Shown here in pieces: positions 1 to 12,480 of a stretch of DNA of 64,000 nucleotides. Both the position numbers and the translations under genes were made by a program. Position 1 is the stretch's first letter, and the number at the start of each line of letters is the position of its first letter. Origin of the DNA: Atrichornis clamosus. Taxonomy: Eukaryota > Chordata > Aves > Passeriformes > Menuridae. The DNA lies in contig WBMZ01012149.1 of the NCBI GenBank assembly GCA_013400975.1, positions 1 through 64,000 of the forward strand, in the 5' to 3' direction. Below the pieces are notes generated by a model. The model had not been told where the DNA came from. It saw only the letters and a list, made by a program, of their open reading frames with translations, and made no database searches.

Positions 1-500
1 GGGGGGGGGCCGCCCCCACCCTCCCTCCTCCTCCCTGGCCCCGCCGCCCCCTCGCCCCGGTGCGGCAGGGCCAACCGGGAGACCCAGACGCAGGCAGCGA
101 CCGAGTCGCCGCCGCTCCGCGCCCGGCCGCCCGCAGCATCCCCCGATGGCCGCCCGCCTGACCTGCTGCCTCCTGCTGTGGGCCCTGGGCCATGGGGGCT
201 GCCGCTCGCCTACGGGGGAGGACGCCGGCAGCCAGCCCGCCTGCCCTGTCCAGCCGCCGGCCGCCCGGGACCCGGCCGCCCCCCGGCGCGACCCCCGCGG
301 CGGCTCTTCGCCGCCCCCTGGGCTGGGCAGCATCGCTCAGGACATGGTAGCTGTCCACATGCTTAAGCTCTACGAGAAGTACAACCGGGAAGGGAGCCGG
401 CCCGGCGACGGCAACACGGTCCGCAGCTTCAAAGCCAGGCCGGGTAAGACGGGCCGGGCGCGGGGGGCACCGCTGGAGCCCCCTCGCTCCTCTTTCGCTT
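1..500. promoter_or_regulatory. GDF10: CpG-rich promoter/5' end of GDF10
   Basis: The first ~500 bases are extremely GC-rich with dense CpG, starting in a G run and then C-rich runs, while the DNA after ~900 is AT-rich. The GDF10 start codon lies inside it at 146. It is best read as a CpG-island promoter, 5' UTR and first coding exon. The true transcription start cannot be placed and the promoter probably continues to the left of the window. No TATA box is evident in the 145 bases before the ATG. Confidence 0.75.
146..443 (+). CDS. GDF10: GDF10 coding exon 1
   Basis: The ATG at 146 opens a signal peptide ([15 protein letters not shown]). The exon codes the N-terminal prodomain up to RSFKARP and ends at a GTAAGA donor (444). 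Reading continues open into the intron to 832, but that extension has no family similarity. Phase: one base of codon 100 is left over. Confidence 0.93.
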
Positions 501-3500
501 TAAAGTCACGGGCTTGCGTCGAGGTTGCCATTGACTGCGGGGGGTGTCACGCTGGGGGAATGCTGAGGGGACCCTTGATAACTACACGGACAGGGTGTCT
601 CCCCGCCGCTTTGCGGACGGCTTCCCACCTCCCCGGCTCCCTTCCCTTCTCCGGGAGTATATCCCTTGGGAAAGCCTCCGTTGCTGTGGATGCAAACCAG
701 CTGCAAAAGAAACGCCGTTCCCAGCGCACATCGCACTGGGCCGAAAGATCTTTTCAGCAATACTTGAAGCATAAAACCAGTAGCGAGTGCTTCAGCCAGT
801 GGTCCTCTCCTCCAGCTCTTCTGGCAGGCTGAGAAGTTCCTGTTAGGAGGAGTGCCGCCTACAGGACCGCCTAACACTGCTCGGCATCCTAAATTCCTTG
901 CACTGCCTAAACCTGAGAACACTAATATCTGACCTCCCTCTCCCCACTTTAACTTGGCTTGATTGTGAGGGTGGAGAAACATATTTACTGCGTCAAAACT
1001 ACACTTTCATGATCCTAATACTACATAAAATAATAAAAAGGAAGTTTGCATAGTTAATAGTCATTAAATTTGTTATTCTTCACCAAGGTTTCCAGAATTG
1101 TTACCTTGTCAGAAATATTCATCATTCTTCTTAGACACATTTGATGGATTGAAACTCACAAAAGCAAATTTTGCATTAATCTATTTCTTCTACATTTAAG
1201 TCTCATGTATAGACTACAATGCAGCATACAATGCTTTAGGGAATGATTACTATAATATTGCACAATAGTTCATAGTCTCTTGTGCACCCCAACTTAATTT
1301 CTATCCTATGTCAACTGTAATACTAAAAAGTAATCATATTCAAGGAGAAGGAGACTCCATGGAAGAATAAGTTGCTAATGAAAATGTCTATAAATCTGGG
1401 AGTTACGATATAATGCAATTGCAGATTTTTTGGAGAAAAATAAATTGTCATGCTCTAGATCATTAGCTAGCAGTTGCCATAACAAGGGTTAGGAAAGAAG
1501 TTCCACTGTAGATGGTTGTTCCATAGCCTCCTGCTAACACTTGTTTTTCTGTGATCTGAGCAGCTGATACTGGCTGCCACCCAAATAAGGCCCTGGACCA
1601 CAAGAGAGATTTGGGAACAAGGCAAGAACTGCACTATATTCTTTTTCTTAATTTTACAAATAATCTGATGAACAAGTTACTAGCAGCAAAGTAATCTAAG
1701 TTGTAATTCTATTATAAAACACTAAAATAGCAGCATTTTCTACCCACAGGTAGACTGTGCTGACCAAATACAAATCAATATTATTTCGCTCATTTTTCCG
1801 ACCATGAAATCAAGGTAGAGAGGCCTGGAAGTAACTTGTCTTTCCCTACAATGCAAATAAGGCACATCTGTGTCCAAAACTCCTGTCTCCAGTGTCCCAT
1901 CTGTGTACCTTCTCTACTGGATCCCATCTTTCCCAAATAATATGGCATGAGAGCAGAAGCAATGTTCCTTTGTTACAACAACAAACTGCATTCATCAAGC
2001 TAGTGATGAACACTCTGAAACGAATCATAAAATGATGCAAGACAAGGGAGGGGAGAAGAACATTTTCTGGCACCATGTTTGTATTCTCTGAGAAATTCTA
2101 GTGTTTTCTTCTGAAAGAAGAAATTGGAATGTTTTTCTAACAAGACATGTGGAACATCCATTCTTGATAAAATATGGATAATAATTGTGATCCTATTGAG
2201 ATCACAAAAACAGACTACACATAAAATAATTTTCTCTTAATTATCCCAAGCAATGGACTTAATTCTTTTTTTAAAAAATCACATATCTTCCAGAAAATCT
2301 GTAACTGTCTTTTCCTACACTACTGTTTAAAGCTGTTTGTTAGGGAACACTCAAACATCAGTGTTACTTACCATTGTCAAGATGAGGGCTCCAGAGGTGC
2401 AAAATGCTGGTGCAGACATCTGTCCTTTGTCATATTTACTATTGAGGTCTCTGCTACCCAGTTATATTGCCATCCTGCCTATTCCTTGGAGGGTGTAGGC
2501 GGTGTTGACTGAGCTACTGCATGTATAATACTTTTCCATATTCAATGTGAGCTACTTGAAATATACATACATGTGCTGTTTGCATGTGTTCCAAATACAA
2601 CTTTTATCTCAGGTTTTTTATTTCTGTTGGTGCTTTCCAGTTTTCACAGAACTTTGTAGCTTTACAAAGCAGCACCAACTGGCTGAAATTAGTTACTGTG
2701 TCAAGTCGTAATTGGTTTGTGACCTAATGTGAAATATTAAGTTATTGTCCAACTTCACCTAAATTGCTCTGATTAGGGGGAATTAATCTTCATGGTAGCA
2801 ATTTGCTGCCTAAGCCATGAAACTTCCCCATAAGTTGACTCTTGCAGCTCAGACTCATTCCCTGAACATGATACATCCTCCGTGCTAAACAAAGCAAAAA
2901 CTTTCCTGAATAGTAGAAAATAGCAGCCATTTAATTAAGACTGTATCATAATGTGTATGTGCAAGAAAACCAAATAAAGATTAACAATGCATGGTTGACA
3001 GGTTGGTAAAAGCCTGAGTGAATTTATGCAATATGGAAATATGACAGTGCTCCATCCAAAACTCATGTCTTCTAAATTCCTAACAAGTCTGTACTTCCTG
3101 GCTTCTGGCTTTTCAGTAGCTGCAGATTCACAGATTCTTATTCTGTTCTACAGAGACTTTTGACTTTTAAAGGTTTCACTTTAGCATATAGAATTATTTT
3201 AGATGAATTCAACCTCCTTTCTCTGATCTATCTTTACAAGTTACCTTCCCATCTGAAACTGCGAGATGCTGGTGTTTGAAATGTCTTTATCCCAACAACG
3301 CATATGCTTCAGAGCAGTATCGATAGAGCTGAAGGTGCTAAGGTGGAGAAAACCAGTAGATAAGACTTATTTTTTAAAATCTGCCTTCCGAAATGAACAC
3401 GCATTAATAAAGCCTGGTGTTCTAAAGGAAGTACTTTAATTACGTTCTTCCTTGGCCTGAGAAATAATCTAGTAGTCTTGTGAAATTTCTGTGCCTCAAA

Positions 3501-6500
3501 GACTTGATTAAAACCTAAACCCTTCAGTTTTTTCATAGTATGAGCACCTGTTCATATGAATAGTGTTGATTAAAAGTTTACTAACAGGAATCCTGTCCTG
3601 AACTGACAGACACAAATAGGTTCTTTTCACAGAATACTGTTTCTGTTAGTCTCCCTGCCATTGAAACCATTATGTGGGCATCAGTGCAAGCTGTTCCACT
3701 TCACTGTATCAGGAACAAAATACAGATGGTGTAGATGGAAATTGCATACTTGAACATTTGTACTCTCAGACTGCCTGTGTGGGCCTGGGATTAATGATCA
3801 TTCTAACCTGCTGTTGCTTTAGGCCAAATGACGGTTCTATCCAGCATTAACTGGGAGATAGCAAGCACCAATTTAGTAAGATGTACCACTATTAATTTCC
3901 CTCTTTCAAATGAAACTATGCTTAAAAGGAAGAATGTTCCAACAGGTGGCAGTTAACAGTACTGCCTTTCTGTTGTTGCCAATATTTCTGTGGCTCGTCA
4001 TCCATAGTGCACTGAAAAACAAACCTAAGTGTTTCTGGGAAGCCTGGCTGTTACGTTGGTTGGTTTTTGTTTGGTTTGGGGTGGTTTTTTTCTTCCTTCT
4101 GCCAGAGAATTTTCAGGTATGTCAAAAGGGCTGCCAGAGGGTTGGTCCACTTGGGTTAATTAAAGATGCAAACTTACCCACTGTAATCCTTTGATGCATT
4201 CTAAGTAGCAGTCTGAGCTTGGGAGAATAGGAATCACTTCTTAGCTCTGCCACCACTTTCCTATATACTGTCGACCGAGTGAAAATAAATTTTTAAAAAG
4301 CAGCTTTTCACAACTATAGACTGTTAAGACATTGTCTTTTGATGCTGGGATTACATTTTAACACACTAAGAGATGTTTCTACTGTTTAAATAAACATGGT
4401 GTAAACATTTATTAGTATAAAATTGCTTGTCTTCCTTGAGAGGAGGATAAAGATGTAAGATGAGCACAAACCGTTCAACTAGCTAAAAGATGCTGTTTCA
4501 AACGGAGTTTGAATTCTAAGAGTCAGCTCCTATTCAACAGCATTTGTTGCTAACTTAAACCAGATCAAAACACAAGCCTTAGAAAACAAGTATGCTTTAC
4601 TGCGCTTTAAACAAAGCTCCTACGTGATGTGTACTGGAAAGGAGGATGGCTCCTAAGAGTAATGATCCCCCAAATTGTCATACTGCTTACTCCCAGTCCC
4701 CTTGTGATATGCCTCTTGTGCCCTATTTACAGATTATGAGTTGTTGCCCCCAGAGTTAACACACAGACATCTTTCAGGAATCTGCAGTCAGCTTTAGATT
4801 AGAACATCTTGAATACTAACTGTAAACCTGGTTTCTGCTAGAATGAAAGGCAGTCTGGAACTAAACATCTCTGGGAAAACTTTTATGCCTCATATGTACA
4901 AAAGATGCCCAGTATGTTGGACACTCTCAATGTTATTCTAATATTGTTATTAAATAGTTAAAATGTTTTTCCCTCCTCTTATTCGCCATAGTTTTAAGCT
5001 GAAGTGACAAGTTCACTAAACGAAATGATTTCATATAAGTGAAAAGTAAAATTTGTTAATTCACTTAAATGGAAATAAGAGTTTGACTACCATTTTTGGT
5101 CTCAGATATATATCCATATTATCCTTGCTCTCTTGCAGAATTCTTGGCCCAGAAGCCCTTGTACTGCTTCAATCTGACATCCATGCAGGATTCAGAAATG
5201 ATCCTTGCTGCCACTTTTCACTTCTATGCTGATAAACGCCCTCGGCACCGGGAAGTGTTTTGTAAGCGGTCCAAGAACTCATCCTGCCGCCTCCTTCACC
5301 TGCCTCCAGTCCTACGGCTCAACCTCATTTTCCAAAGCATTCACCAGAATTCTGCCTATGGACTAGTGAAGGGGAACATCACTGTGCTTCTTCAAAGGCG
5401 AGGGGCTTGGCATGCAAAGGACATTTCACACATCATAAAAGAATCAAAACGAGCTGGAGAGCTCATTCTCTGTGCCGAGCTTGATTCTGGGGAGAAACAC
5501 CAGGGCTTCCCTGAACAGGTTGCCAGTCATTTACCTTATATACTAGTTTATGCCAATGATCTTGCAATCTCTGAACCTAACAGTGTGGCAGGCACCCTAC
5601 AGCGTTATGATCCATTCCCTTCCAATGATGGGGACCCAAATCTATCCCCTAATGCTTCCACTGATACTCGAGTTAGGAGGGATACGTACCTCGCTAGCTC
5701 TATTCAGAACAATGAGTTGCCAGAAGTAGATTACAACAACAATAAATACAACAAACATGACATATGGGAAAATGCCTACAGATCCTTGAAACCAAAAGCA
5801 TCACGCAAAGATCGAAGGAGAAAAGGGCAAGAAAATACAGAAACACTTACAAAGTCTCAGGTGCTAAATTTTGATGAGAAAACAATGAAGAAAGCAAGGC
5901 GAAAACAATGGAATGAGCCAAGGATTTGTTCAAGAAGATACATGAAAGTTGACTTTGCTGATATTGGCTGGAATGAATGGATCATATCTCCCAAATCATT
6001 TGATGCCTACTACTGTGCAGGTGCATGTGAATTTCCAATGCCCAAGGTAGTATGCCATTTTATTCTTGCCAGCTTGCAAACAGTAGGCCTACTCTTCTGC
6101 TTATCCAACTCCTCTTTAGTCAGATTTTCCTTCCAATTTTTACTTTTTTTGTGTGTTTTGTTGCCTTGTTCAACCTAAATAATTAAAACAATATGTTTCC
6201 ATCAACTTATTCATCAGACTGCAAAAAGATTTCAAGTTTTTTTAAATGTAATCTGAAGAATAAGAAAAATATCTCAGATTTATCTCACAATTTCTCATCT
6301 TAGATCTTGAAACCATAACATAAAAAGACTTATGCAGCTTATGAAAATATGGTTATACACACTAAATCATCAAACTACTGTATTAACAGAAGTATAAAAT
6401 TCTATATGCTAATAATAAAACTAGCTACTCTATCAGAGTATTTCTGGATTGCACTTGTAAGACCTTAGAAAAAAATGCAGAGTGGTGACACTGAGGTATT

Positions 6501-9500
6501 TTTTACTTTCAGAAACTGCTAGTCACTTTTAAAAACAATAATGCTGATCAAGATGATATTTGTGTATTAAAAGTCTAAATATGTTAGATAACCCTGCTGG
6601 AACAAAAAAGTTGATTTACCTTATGCGGCTGGAAATGCCACAGAACTGTCTCTAGCACTTTAAAGCAAGGATACTGAATCCTCCTGTAGAAGCAGTGTGA
6701 AATTTGCAGAGGAGAGGCAAACATTTGGCCCACTCTCACTCTATGCTCAATGGCAAGAAGTAGACATTGGACAAGAATTATCAGGATTTTATAGGACTTC
6801 CAAGTAATGGCAGAGGAGAGGATTTGAAGCACTGCATAATCTGCATATTTGGAAACTATAATTATTTAGCAATTCTACCTACAAATGGTCTGATTATTTA
6901 TTCTACTGACATTATTGCATGTGGTCATTCAGCACATAAATAATGTATAGTGTTTTACAGGAGAGAATTTCAAGGCTCTGAAACAGGAGTCTGCCTTACT
7001 TTACATACAGGGAGATTGATGTATGTTTTTGTTGAAACAAGTAGTATAGTTTCAGGAAGAGCAGATATGCAGGCTAGTTTAAAGTCCAGAAACAGTGGAA
7101 ATCCAGACTTCACGGTAGGGTGTACAAATCTGACCACATATTCTTGTGTAGCTGGCCAGTGCTGACCCATCTGTACATAAACTGATACGTGGTCTGGCAA
7201 AAATTAAAGCTTTCACAGACTAACATACTACTTCACTTTGTTGTTGTTGTTGTTGTAATATAAAGAGATCATGCAACTTAATCACCATTTAATTTATCCA
7301 AAACAAAACACAGCCTAGAAATATGGGTCCTTTGCCATAGACTCACAGTCTAATGCACCATTCATACACAACAACAACAATATAAACCTGAAACAAAAAA
7401 ACTGCAATCCAACAACAACCCCACCATCCAAAAAAGATGCATTTAACACATCTGGCTTCTTGTGAGCAAAACAGCATTACACAAAAGCTGACAGGGAGAA
7501 GAGAGTGGATTCATTTCTAGCTTGCATAGTTAAACAAGTTTATATTGCTCACTTATTTACTATCTTATATATGAATATTACTTGTTATATAATAAAGATT
7601 TCCTTTCACTAGTATCTTGATGCCGAAAAACCAAAACAAGTGGGAAAAAGACCCCACCAAAAAACAGAGAAACTAAATCACAGATACATAGATTTGGGAA
7701 GTTGGGGTTTGATATACATTGATTGATTGGGGTTGCTTTGGAAGGCATCTACTATTTGTTAGCTTTATATTTTTAAGAGGAGGAAAAGAAGAGGCAGATT
7801 CACAGGTGTAACTTCTTTAATGACTTTCAAAAAGAAGAGATAGCTAGGACACCAGCATGAATGAAGATTCAGAGCATAAGAAGGGCTAAATGCTATGGAG
7901 GAAGAAATACCTTTTGTTCTTGCACAAATGCCCTAAGTCAGGAAAGTATGCATGTGATCTTGGCCCTTCTAAGTCAGAATCCAGATTAAAGCTATTTATG
8001 AAGACTGGAGCTACACAGTCAACCTAAGATGGACAACAGACATCTTATTTGCAAGGTACTTTTTTAGAACTGTGGAGATAGAATTACATACCTGGCAAGT
8101 TATCACATTGTGTGATTTTTTTTTTTTCTTAAATATCAGTACATCATTCTGCACATCTCCTTTAACAACTGCAATTCTTGATTTAGATAAACAGCAGCTT
8201 GAGTACAAATCTTGTCATAGCAAGTTCACCTTCCTTACTGCTGAATTTCTTATTCCATGAACCATGAGGAGGAAGACTAGATTATATGGCTGGCTGCAGT
8301 GCTGCATTTGCCAAAGTAATTCCAGTCCTGCATGTGGTAGAACCAGGTCTGCTGTATATAATGTAGCAGCCAGCATTTAAAACATTAGCACTTCCTTAGT
8401 GCTATCACTACTGGGCATTCAAATCATTATTTCAAGCTTTCTACTTTAGCACATTGGTACAAATTCAAACGTGAAGCCTAGCTCATGATCACTGAACACT
8501 GACGCCAGGTTTCCAGAAGGGCTGGAAAAATTCGGAGCCTGGCTGGATGTGGGATAGGTGTGCTGTCTGGCTCTGCTGTGGATATAGGGCTCAGGCAGCC
8601 AGATTCTGTACAGAGTACTGGTCTGTCATAAGCATTTTTCTTTCTGAGCATTTTTGTGCATAATGTATCCACTTTCAGGCATTAGAAACCTAATTAGTGC
8701 TGTTGTCTTGGGAGACAGCTGCTCACCCTAGACTTTGTTCACGTCTGTTTGTTCCTTGCAGATACTAGGGTCTGCACAGCTGGAGAAGATCCTAGTAGGA
8801 TCTTCTGCAGGTTCATAGCCAAGAATCCTGTGAGTCAGTAACTGGCCCTGAGGGCAATTATGACTATCTGCTGCATGGGGACAATAAATGCTATTTCAGC
8901 AGCGCATTGTGATCTGTGACTGTTTCAAATAACAATATCAAATAACACAGGTGTTAGGAACACTTCAGAAGGTTTTTCATAAAGATTAAATTAGGCGCTT
9001 GATCCCAGAAGCTCTAATTCTTTAAATTTCTAAACTCTGCAGTTGCTTAAATGCATATCTCCTGTCTCTCTTGCTGTCCATATTTGCTGATATGATCAAT
9101 GTGAGTAGAAGCTGATTTGTACTTCACACAGCAGCTGTGAGACTACTTCACTGCTACTTGTCTGTGGACACCTTTGAAATCTAAAGATGAACAAGGGCAA
9201 GAGAGAGCAAGCTGTCGCTAATTATGCTAAGTATGCTAATTACAGAAAGGCGTTGTGCAGGATTGGTCACTTGTTGGGACTTGGCCATAGGGATGCTGTC
9301 TTGAAGGCCCAAAGGGCCAAGGACAGATTTCACAATTTCTCCTTGTAATGGCTTAGTTAAGGAAGATCTGAAAGCCTTAATGGGAATTAAGATTTGGATC
9401 TGATTTGCTGATATGTTACACGTAATGCAAATGTATCAAAACTGAATTATCCTGAAAAACAGCTGGTTTGCTCTATCCATGGACTACATAGCTTTTCATG

Positions 9501-10967
9501 TTGAAATGGAAAATCCTATTTTGCATATATTTATATATTTGAAAAATAGAGAAGATATAGGAGATGATAATTCTTCTCACTTAAGTATCTATTTCCATGT
9601 GAAAGTGTGCAAAGTCTCTATTTGTTGTCCCACAGATGTCATTTTCCACCTGATATACAGCTGTGTACCAATAGTGATGAAACATTCCATGTGCCACATA
9701 TACCAGATATGTGCAGATATGAAAAAACTTGTGAAACTGTAGCAAAAAGTCTGATAGGACTAATACAGTTTTCCTACTGTTATTGTACTCATTTGCTGGG
9801 ACAGCATTCAAGCATGACAACTGAACAGGAGTCTCTCAAGCTTCAGCCTCAGTGGTGGGCTTACTACCACACTATTGCTTTCTTGTTCTCACTGCTGTAA
9901 TGCCAAATGACTGCTTCCTCTTCTCAAATGTTTGTCCTTGTGTGGTTAGCTGCCTCCAAAAATCAACAGAATTTAAATTGTGTCTCAGTACCCTGAACAG
10001 GTTATCAGCTAATATATGTAAAACAGCTGTGAATCCTCACTTTATACTTTTCCTGATGTCCCAGACTTTTTTCCCTTTCTCCCAGTTTGAGGCTAGATCG
10101 GGGAAAAAAAAAAAAGCCTGGTGAGGAAGGCAGAGGGAAGCAAAGACCACAGATATTAAGTATTTGTCACGGGATTACGATCAGAAAAGCTGTCAGGCTG
10201 TTGACTATTCTATACTAACTCCCTCCTGTGGATGCTACTTCTGGAGTACTCTGCTCTTTTGAAAGAGAGTCATTATTCCAGAAAAAAGTAACTAATTCCA
10301 GGTTAGCATGCATGAGGAGAAATTCTGTTGGAACATAGGAAAAGTTATTTTGGAAATTCTTCCAGTAGCAAATTTTCCAAGTGAGACAAGAGGTTAAGAA
10401 AACAAAATATGACATCTAGAAACTGAGAAGTATGCTCCAGCTTAGTCTTCTTCTCCTGCATGTCTGCCTCCAGCACCTAGCAAGTACATTCAGGAATATT
10501 CTTTCTTCAGGCCTCTGGCTGCTGGCTGTGCCACCAGTGCCCTCCTCTGGTATTTATGAAGGCAGCCTAAGGAACACAACTTATCTGTTGGATACACCCT
10601 GCTCTGGAAAGTTGGAAGTGTGAGGGACTGACTGTGCTGCATGGCCCTGTTACTCAATCACATATATTCACTTTATTGAGAAACAAAAAACCCATAATTG
10701 TTGTCATTTTCCAAGTTCACTTGGGAAAGTGACTGCTCATAAATGAAGATATAACTATTTTCTTCTCTGTTCCAGATTGTCCGGCCGTCAAATCATGCTA
10801 CAATTCAGAGCATCGTCAAAGCAGTAGGAATCATTCCTGGCATCCCAGAACCCTGCTGCGTTCCTGACAAAATGAGCTCACTCAGTGTCCTGTTCTTGGA
10901 TGAGAACAAAAATGTTGTTTTAAAGGTGTATCCCAATATGTCAGTTGAAACTTGTGCCTGCCGATAA
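146..10967 (+). CDS. GDF10: Growth differentiation factor 10 (BMP3b), three coding exons, 465 aa
   Basis: The CDS is join(146..443, 5139..6046, 10776..10967). It codes a secreted TGF-beta/BMP3-subfamily ligand. The first ~20 residues form a hydrophobic signal peptide, followed by a Pro/Arg-rich N-terminus and a prodomain with the segment [13 protein letters not shown] basic cleavage region (KKARRK, residues 350-355) precedes a 110-residue mature domain. The mature part has the seven knot cysteines C363, C392, C396, C429, C430, C462 and C464 and ends in CACR. Family motifs include [17 protein letters not shown] and [11 protein letters not shown]. Exon phases close exactly: codon 100 is split G|AA, and exon 2 to exon 3 is phase 0. 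The length fits the family (human about 478). BMP3-group ligands are known modulators of BMP/activin signalling in bone, fat and brain. GDF10 rather than BMP3 is chosen from the mature sequence and the adjacent GDF2-RBP3 synteny. Confidence 0.96.
1780..1845 (-). repeat. Possible MIR SINE fossil
   Basis: The segment resembles the 3' part of the MIR consensus read on the minus strand. It has a CTCATTTT-like block, then a degraded 'gaaactgagg..agagagg' block (seen as gaaatcaaggtagagagg), then gaagtaacttg. Divergence is high, so this is a recognition by eye only. Confidence 0.35.
4210..4282 (+). repeat. Probable MIR SINE fossil (core region)
   Basis: The order of blocks, gagcttgggag, then aggaatcacttc, then ttagctctgccacca, followed by a decayed 'ctgtgtgacc' block, follows the MIR core (gggag...ggaatcc...ctctgccac...). 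The strand follows the MIR sense orientation. An alignment would settle it. Confidence 0.5.
5139..6046 (+). CDS. GDF10: GDF10 coding exon 2 (prodomain and start of mature ligand)
   Basis: The 908-base exon begins after TTGCAG and codes [20 protein letters not shown] through the basic cleavage region to the first half of the cystine knot, ending ..CEFPMPK. The donor is GTAGTA at 6047. Read-through past the donor gives an unrelated hydrophobic tail and a stop at 6178, which is intron sequence and not a C-terminus. Confidence 0.96.
7239..7256. repeat. (TTG)n microsatellite
   Basis: Six consecutive TTG units inside GDF10 intron 2. About 110 bases downstream, at 7368-7380, there is an ACAACA tract of the complementary type. 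Confidence 0.9.
8784..8806. repeat. Perfect inverted repeat (10-bp arms, 3-base loop)
   Basis: AGAAGATCCT and AGGATCTTCT are exact reverse complements separated by AGT. The stem is short, so chance or a palindromic binding site is as likely as an RNA structure. Confidence 0.85.
10776..10967 (+). CDS. GDF10: GDF10 coding exon 3 (C-terminal cystine knot)
   Basis: It starts after TTCCAG in phase 0, codes [20 protein letters not shown], the CC pair and the terminal CACR, and stops at TAA 10965-10967. Sixty-three residues are coded, as expected for the last exon of the BMP3 subfamily. Confidence 0.97.
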   Translation: MVRPSNHATIQSIVKAVGIIPGIPEPCCVPDKMSSLSVLFLDENKNVVLKVYPNMSVETCACR

Positions 10968-11790
10968 GTTCCCACAAAAACACCTTTAACAAGGCCCATG
11001 TATCCTGCCCGACTACTCTGGGAAGTTGTAAATGAGAAATGAATCTGCTTGTGTCGATGAACAAATGAAAGTCTACAATTCCTCTAGAGAAAGCACGTGG
11101 AGAGACTAAAACAATACAGGTGCTCGCCTTGAAGGATATGTCGTACTGTCATCATTTGTCTTTCATTTTCATCTTCCAGGAACTCAGTACTGCTAGAGAT
11201 ATCTTCCTAACCCACCTAGCCAAGACACCTGGTGCTTAGTGAGAAATTTAAGAGTAAAGTTTTCCATAATCAAAGGACTAAAATATGTTTTTATATGCTA
11301 TTTCCTGGCTCTTTTTTCTCTTCAGTTAACCAAGAAGATGGAAAGTGAACTTGCAAAGGCAGGTTTATTTTAGAATATCAGTTTTGTACACAAATCAAAA
11401 ATTTTTGCCTAAAACACTCATACTCTTAATATGCATATTTATACTGAAAAGTGCTGTAATAAAGGGCTTAAAATGTATATTTTCTTCAGGATGCAAGTAT
11501 AGTTCACTGCATAAGTTTTCATATAAACAATATGTTAATATAGCCATTTTTGGTTACCCTTCATACATAATTTGTTCTGCAAAAGACATGTAATATCCCA
11601 CATTTTTGGTTTGCTGGATAATTTCAGGTTGTTAAACATACTCTCCGAGTAACACATACAATATAGTAATATGTTGAAATACTAAAAATAAAATAACCAA
11701 GATTTATATTTTCGTAAATTATACTTTATATCCTCTAGATTGTTACATGCTTTTAACAAAAGCTAATAAATTAAAGGTACGGTAGTATCT
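10968..11790 (+). other. GDF10: Likely GDF10 3' UTR
   Basis: AT-rich non-coding sequence after the stop. AATAAA hexamers occur at 11458-11463, 11687-11692 and 11765-11770. Any could be the poly(A) signal. The end point given is a guess bounded by the last of these. Confidence 0.5.
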
Positions 11791-11904
11791 AAAAATACTT
11801 GAATTGTCTTTCTATAAATGTACTCTTTTACATTCTTTAAACTAGATGGAAACATGTAAATACATGTTAAGCTTGTCATAATGCACTTCAATAGATTAAA
11901 GACA

Positions 11905-12480
11905 GAAGAAAATACTATGATCATCTAGACCGACCTCCTGCATAGCACAGATCAAAGAATCTTGCTCAGCAGTTTCTGCACCATGCATTATGGAACTTCT
12001 GTTTTGAGCTTGGGAATATCTTTGAAAAACATGCATAAATTTGGCTTTAAAGATTTCATGTGATAGAATATCTCTACTGGACTACAAGTGGTTGTTCCAA
12101 AAGTTAGTGCTCTTTGTTCATATGCAGTGGCTTAATCCCAGACTGAATTTGATGAGCTTTAGCTTCAATTCAATGGATCTTACTGTAATCTATTTTATTA
12201 GATCCCTTTTATCTATTATCCAAAATACTTTCACTGTGTATTTTTAGTATAGAGAATAGGGTCAAATTACATTTTGGCTAAGATTTAAATAGATTGATTT
12301 CTTATTCTAAGCCTTAAAACAATTTCTCACAGCTCTCTTCTGAACTCTTTCCAGAACTTTCATTAACTTTCTTTTCAAATAATGAACATCAAAATGGGAA
12401 ACATTTGGCAGTGGTTCCATTAGACATCCTTATAGAAATAAAGTTTCTGCATCCCTCTAACTCCTACATAATCCCCTGTT
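11905..12480 (-). repeat. Probable ancient CR1/L3-type LINE 3' fragment
   Basis: The sequence gatcatctagaccgacctcc near 11919, then tgcatagcaca, matches a block common in old amniote CR1-type repeats read on their minus strand. Further blocks follow in the expected order: a TTTAGCTTC..ATTGGATCTT-like stretch near 12160, and AGATTGATTTCT near 12290 followed by CTCTTCTGAACTCTTTCCA near 12335. It is heavily diverged and the limits are approximate. Confidence 0.5.

Larger units (their letters stand above)
444..5138 (+). other. GDF10: GDF10 intron 1
   Basis: A 4.7-kb intron from GTAAGA to a pyrimidine-rich CTCTCTTGCAG acceptor. After the GC-rich start it is ordinary AT-rich sequence. I see two probable MIR fossils (about 1780-1845 and 4210-4282) and no supportable coding exon or RNA gene. 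Confidence 0.85.
6047..10775 (+). other. GDF10: GDF10 intron 2
   Basis: A 4.7-kb intron, GTAGTA to TTCTCTGTTCCAG. It is AT-rich with a short (TTG)n microsatellite near 7239-7256 and ACA-rich stretches near 7368-7380. A perfect 10-bp inverted repeat lies at 8784-8806, and there is a poly-A tract near 10101. No coding exon or known RNA gene is supportable. Confidence 0.85.

Noticed and set aside
146..832. 228-codon open frame beginning at the GDF10 start
   Set aside because: Only 146-443 is coding. A GTAAGA donor at 444 and the correct phase into 5139 show that the remainder is GC-rich intron read-through.
5096..6178. 360-codon open frame over GDF10 exon 2
   Set aside because: The N-terminal residues lie before the splice acceptor and the last ~44 after the donor. 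The true exon is 5139-6046.
6584..6832. 82-codon minus-strand frame in GDF10 intron 2
   Set aside because: No family motif, inside an intron and opposite to the gene; length is within chance expectation.
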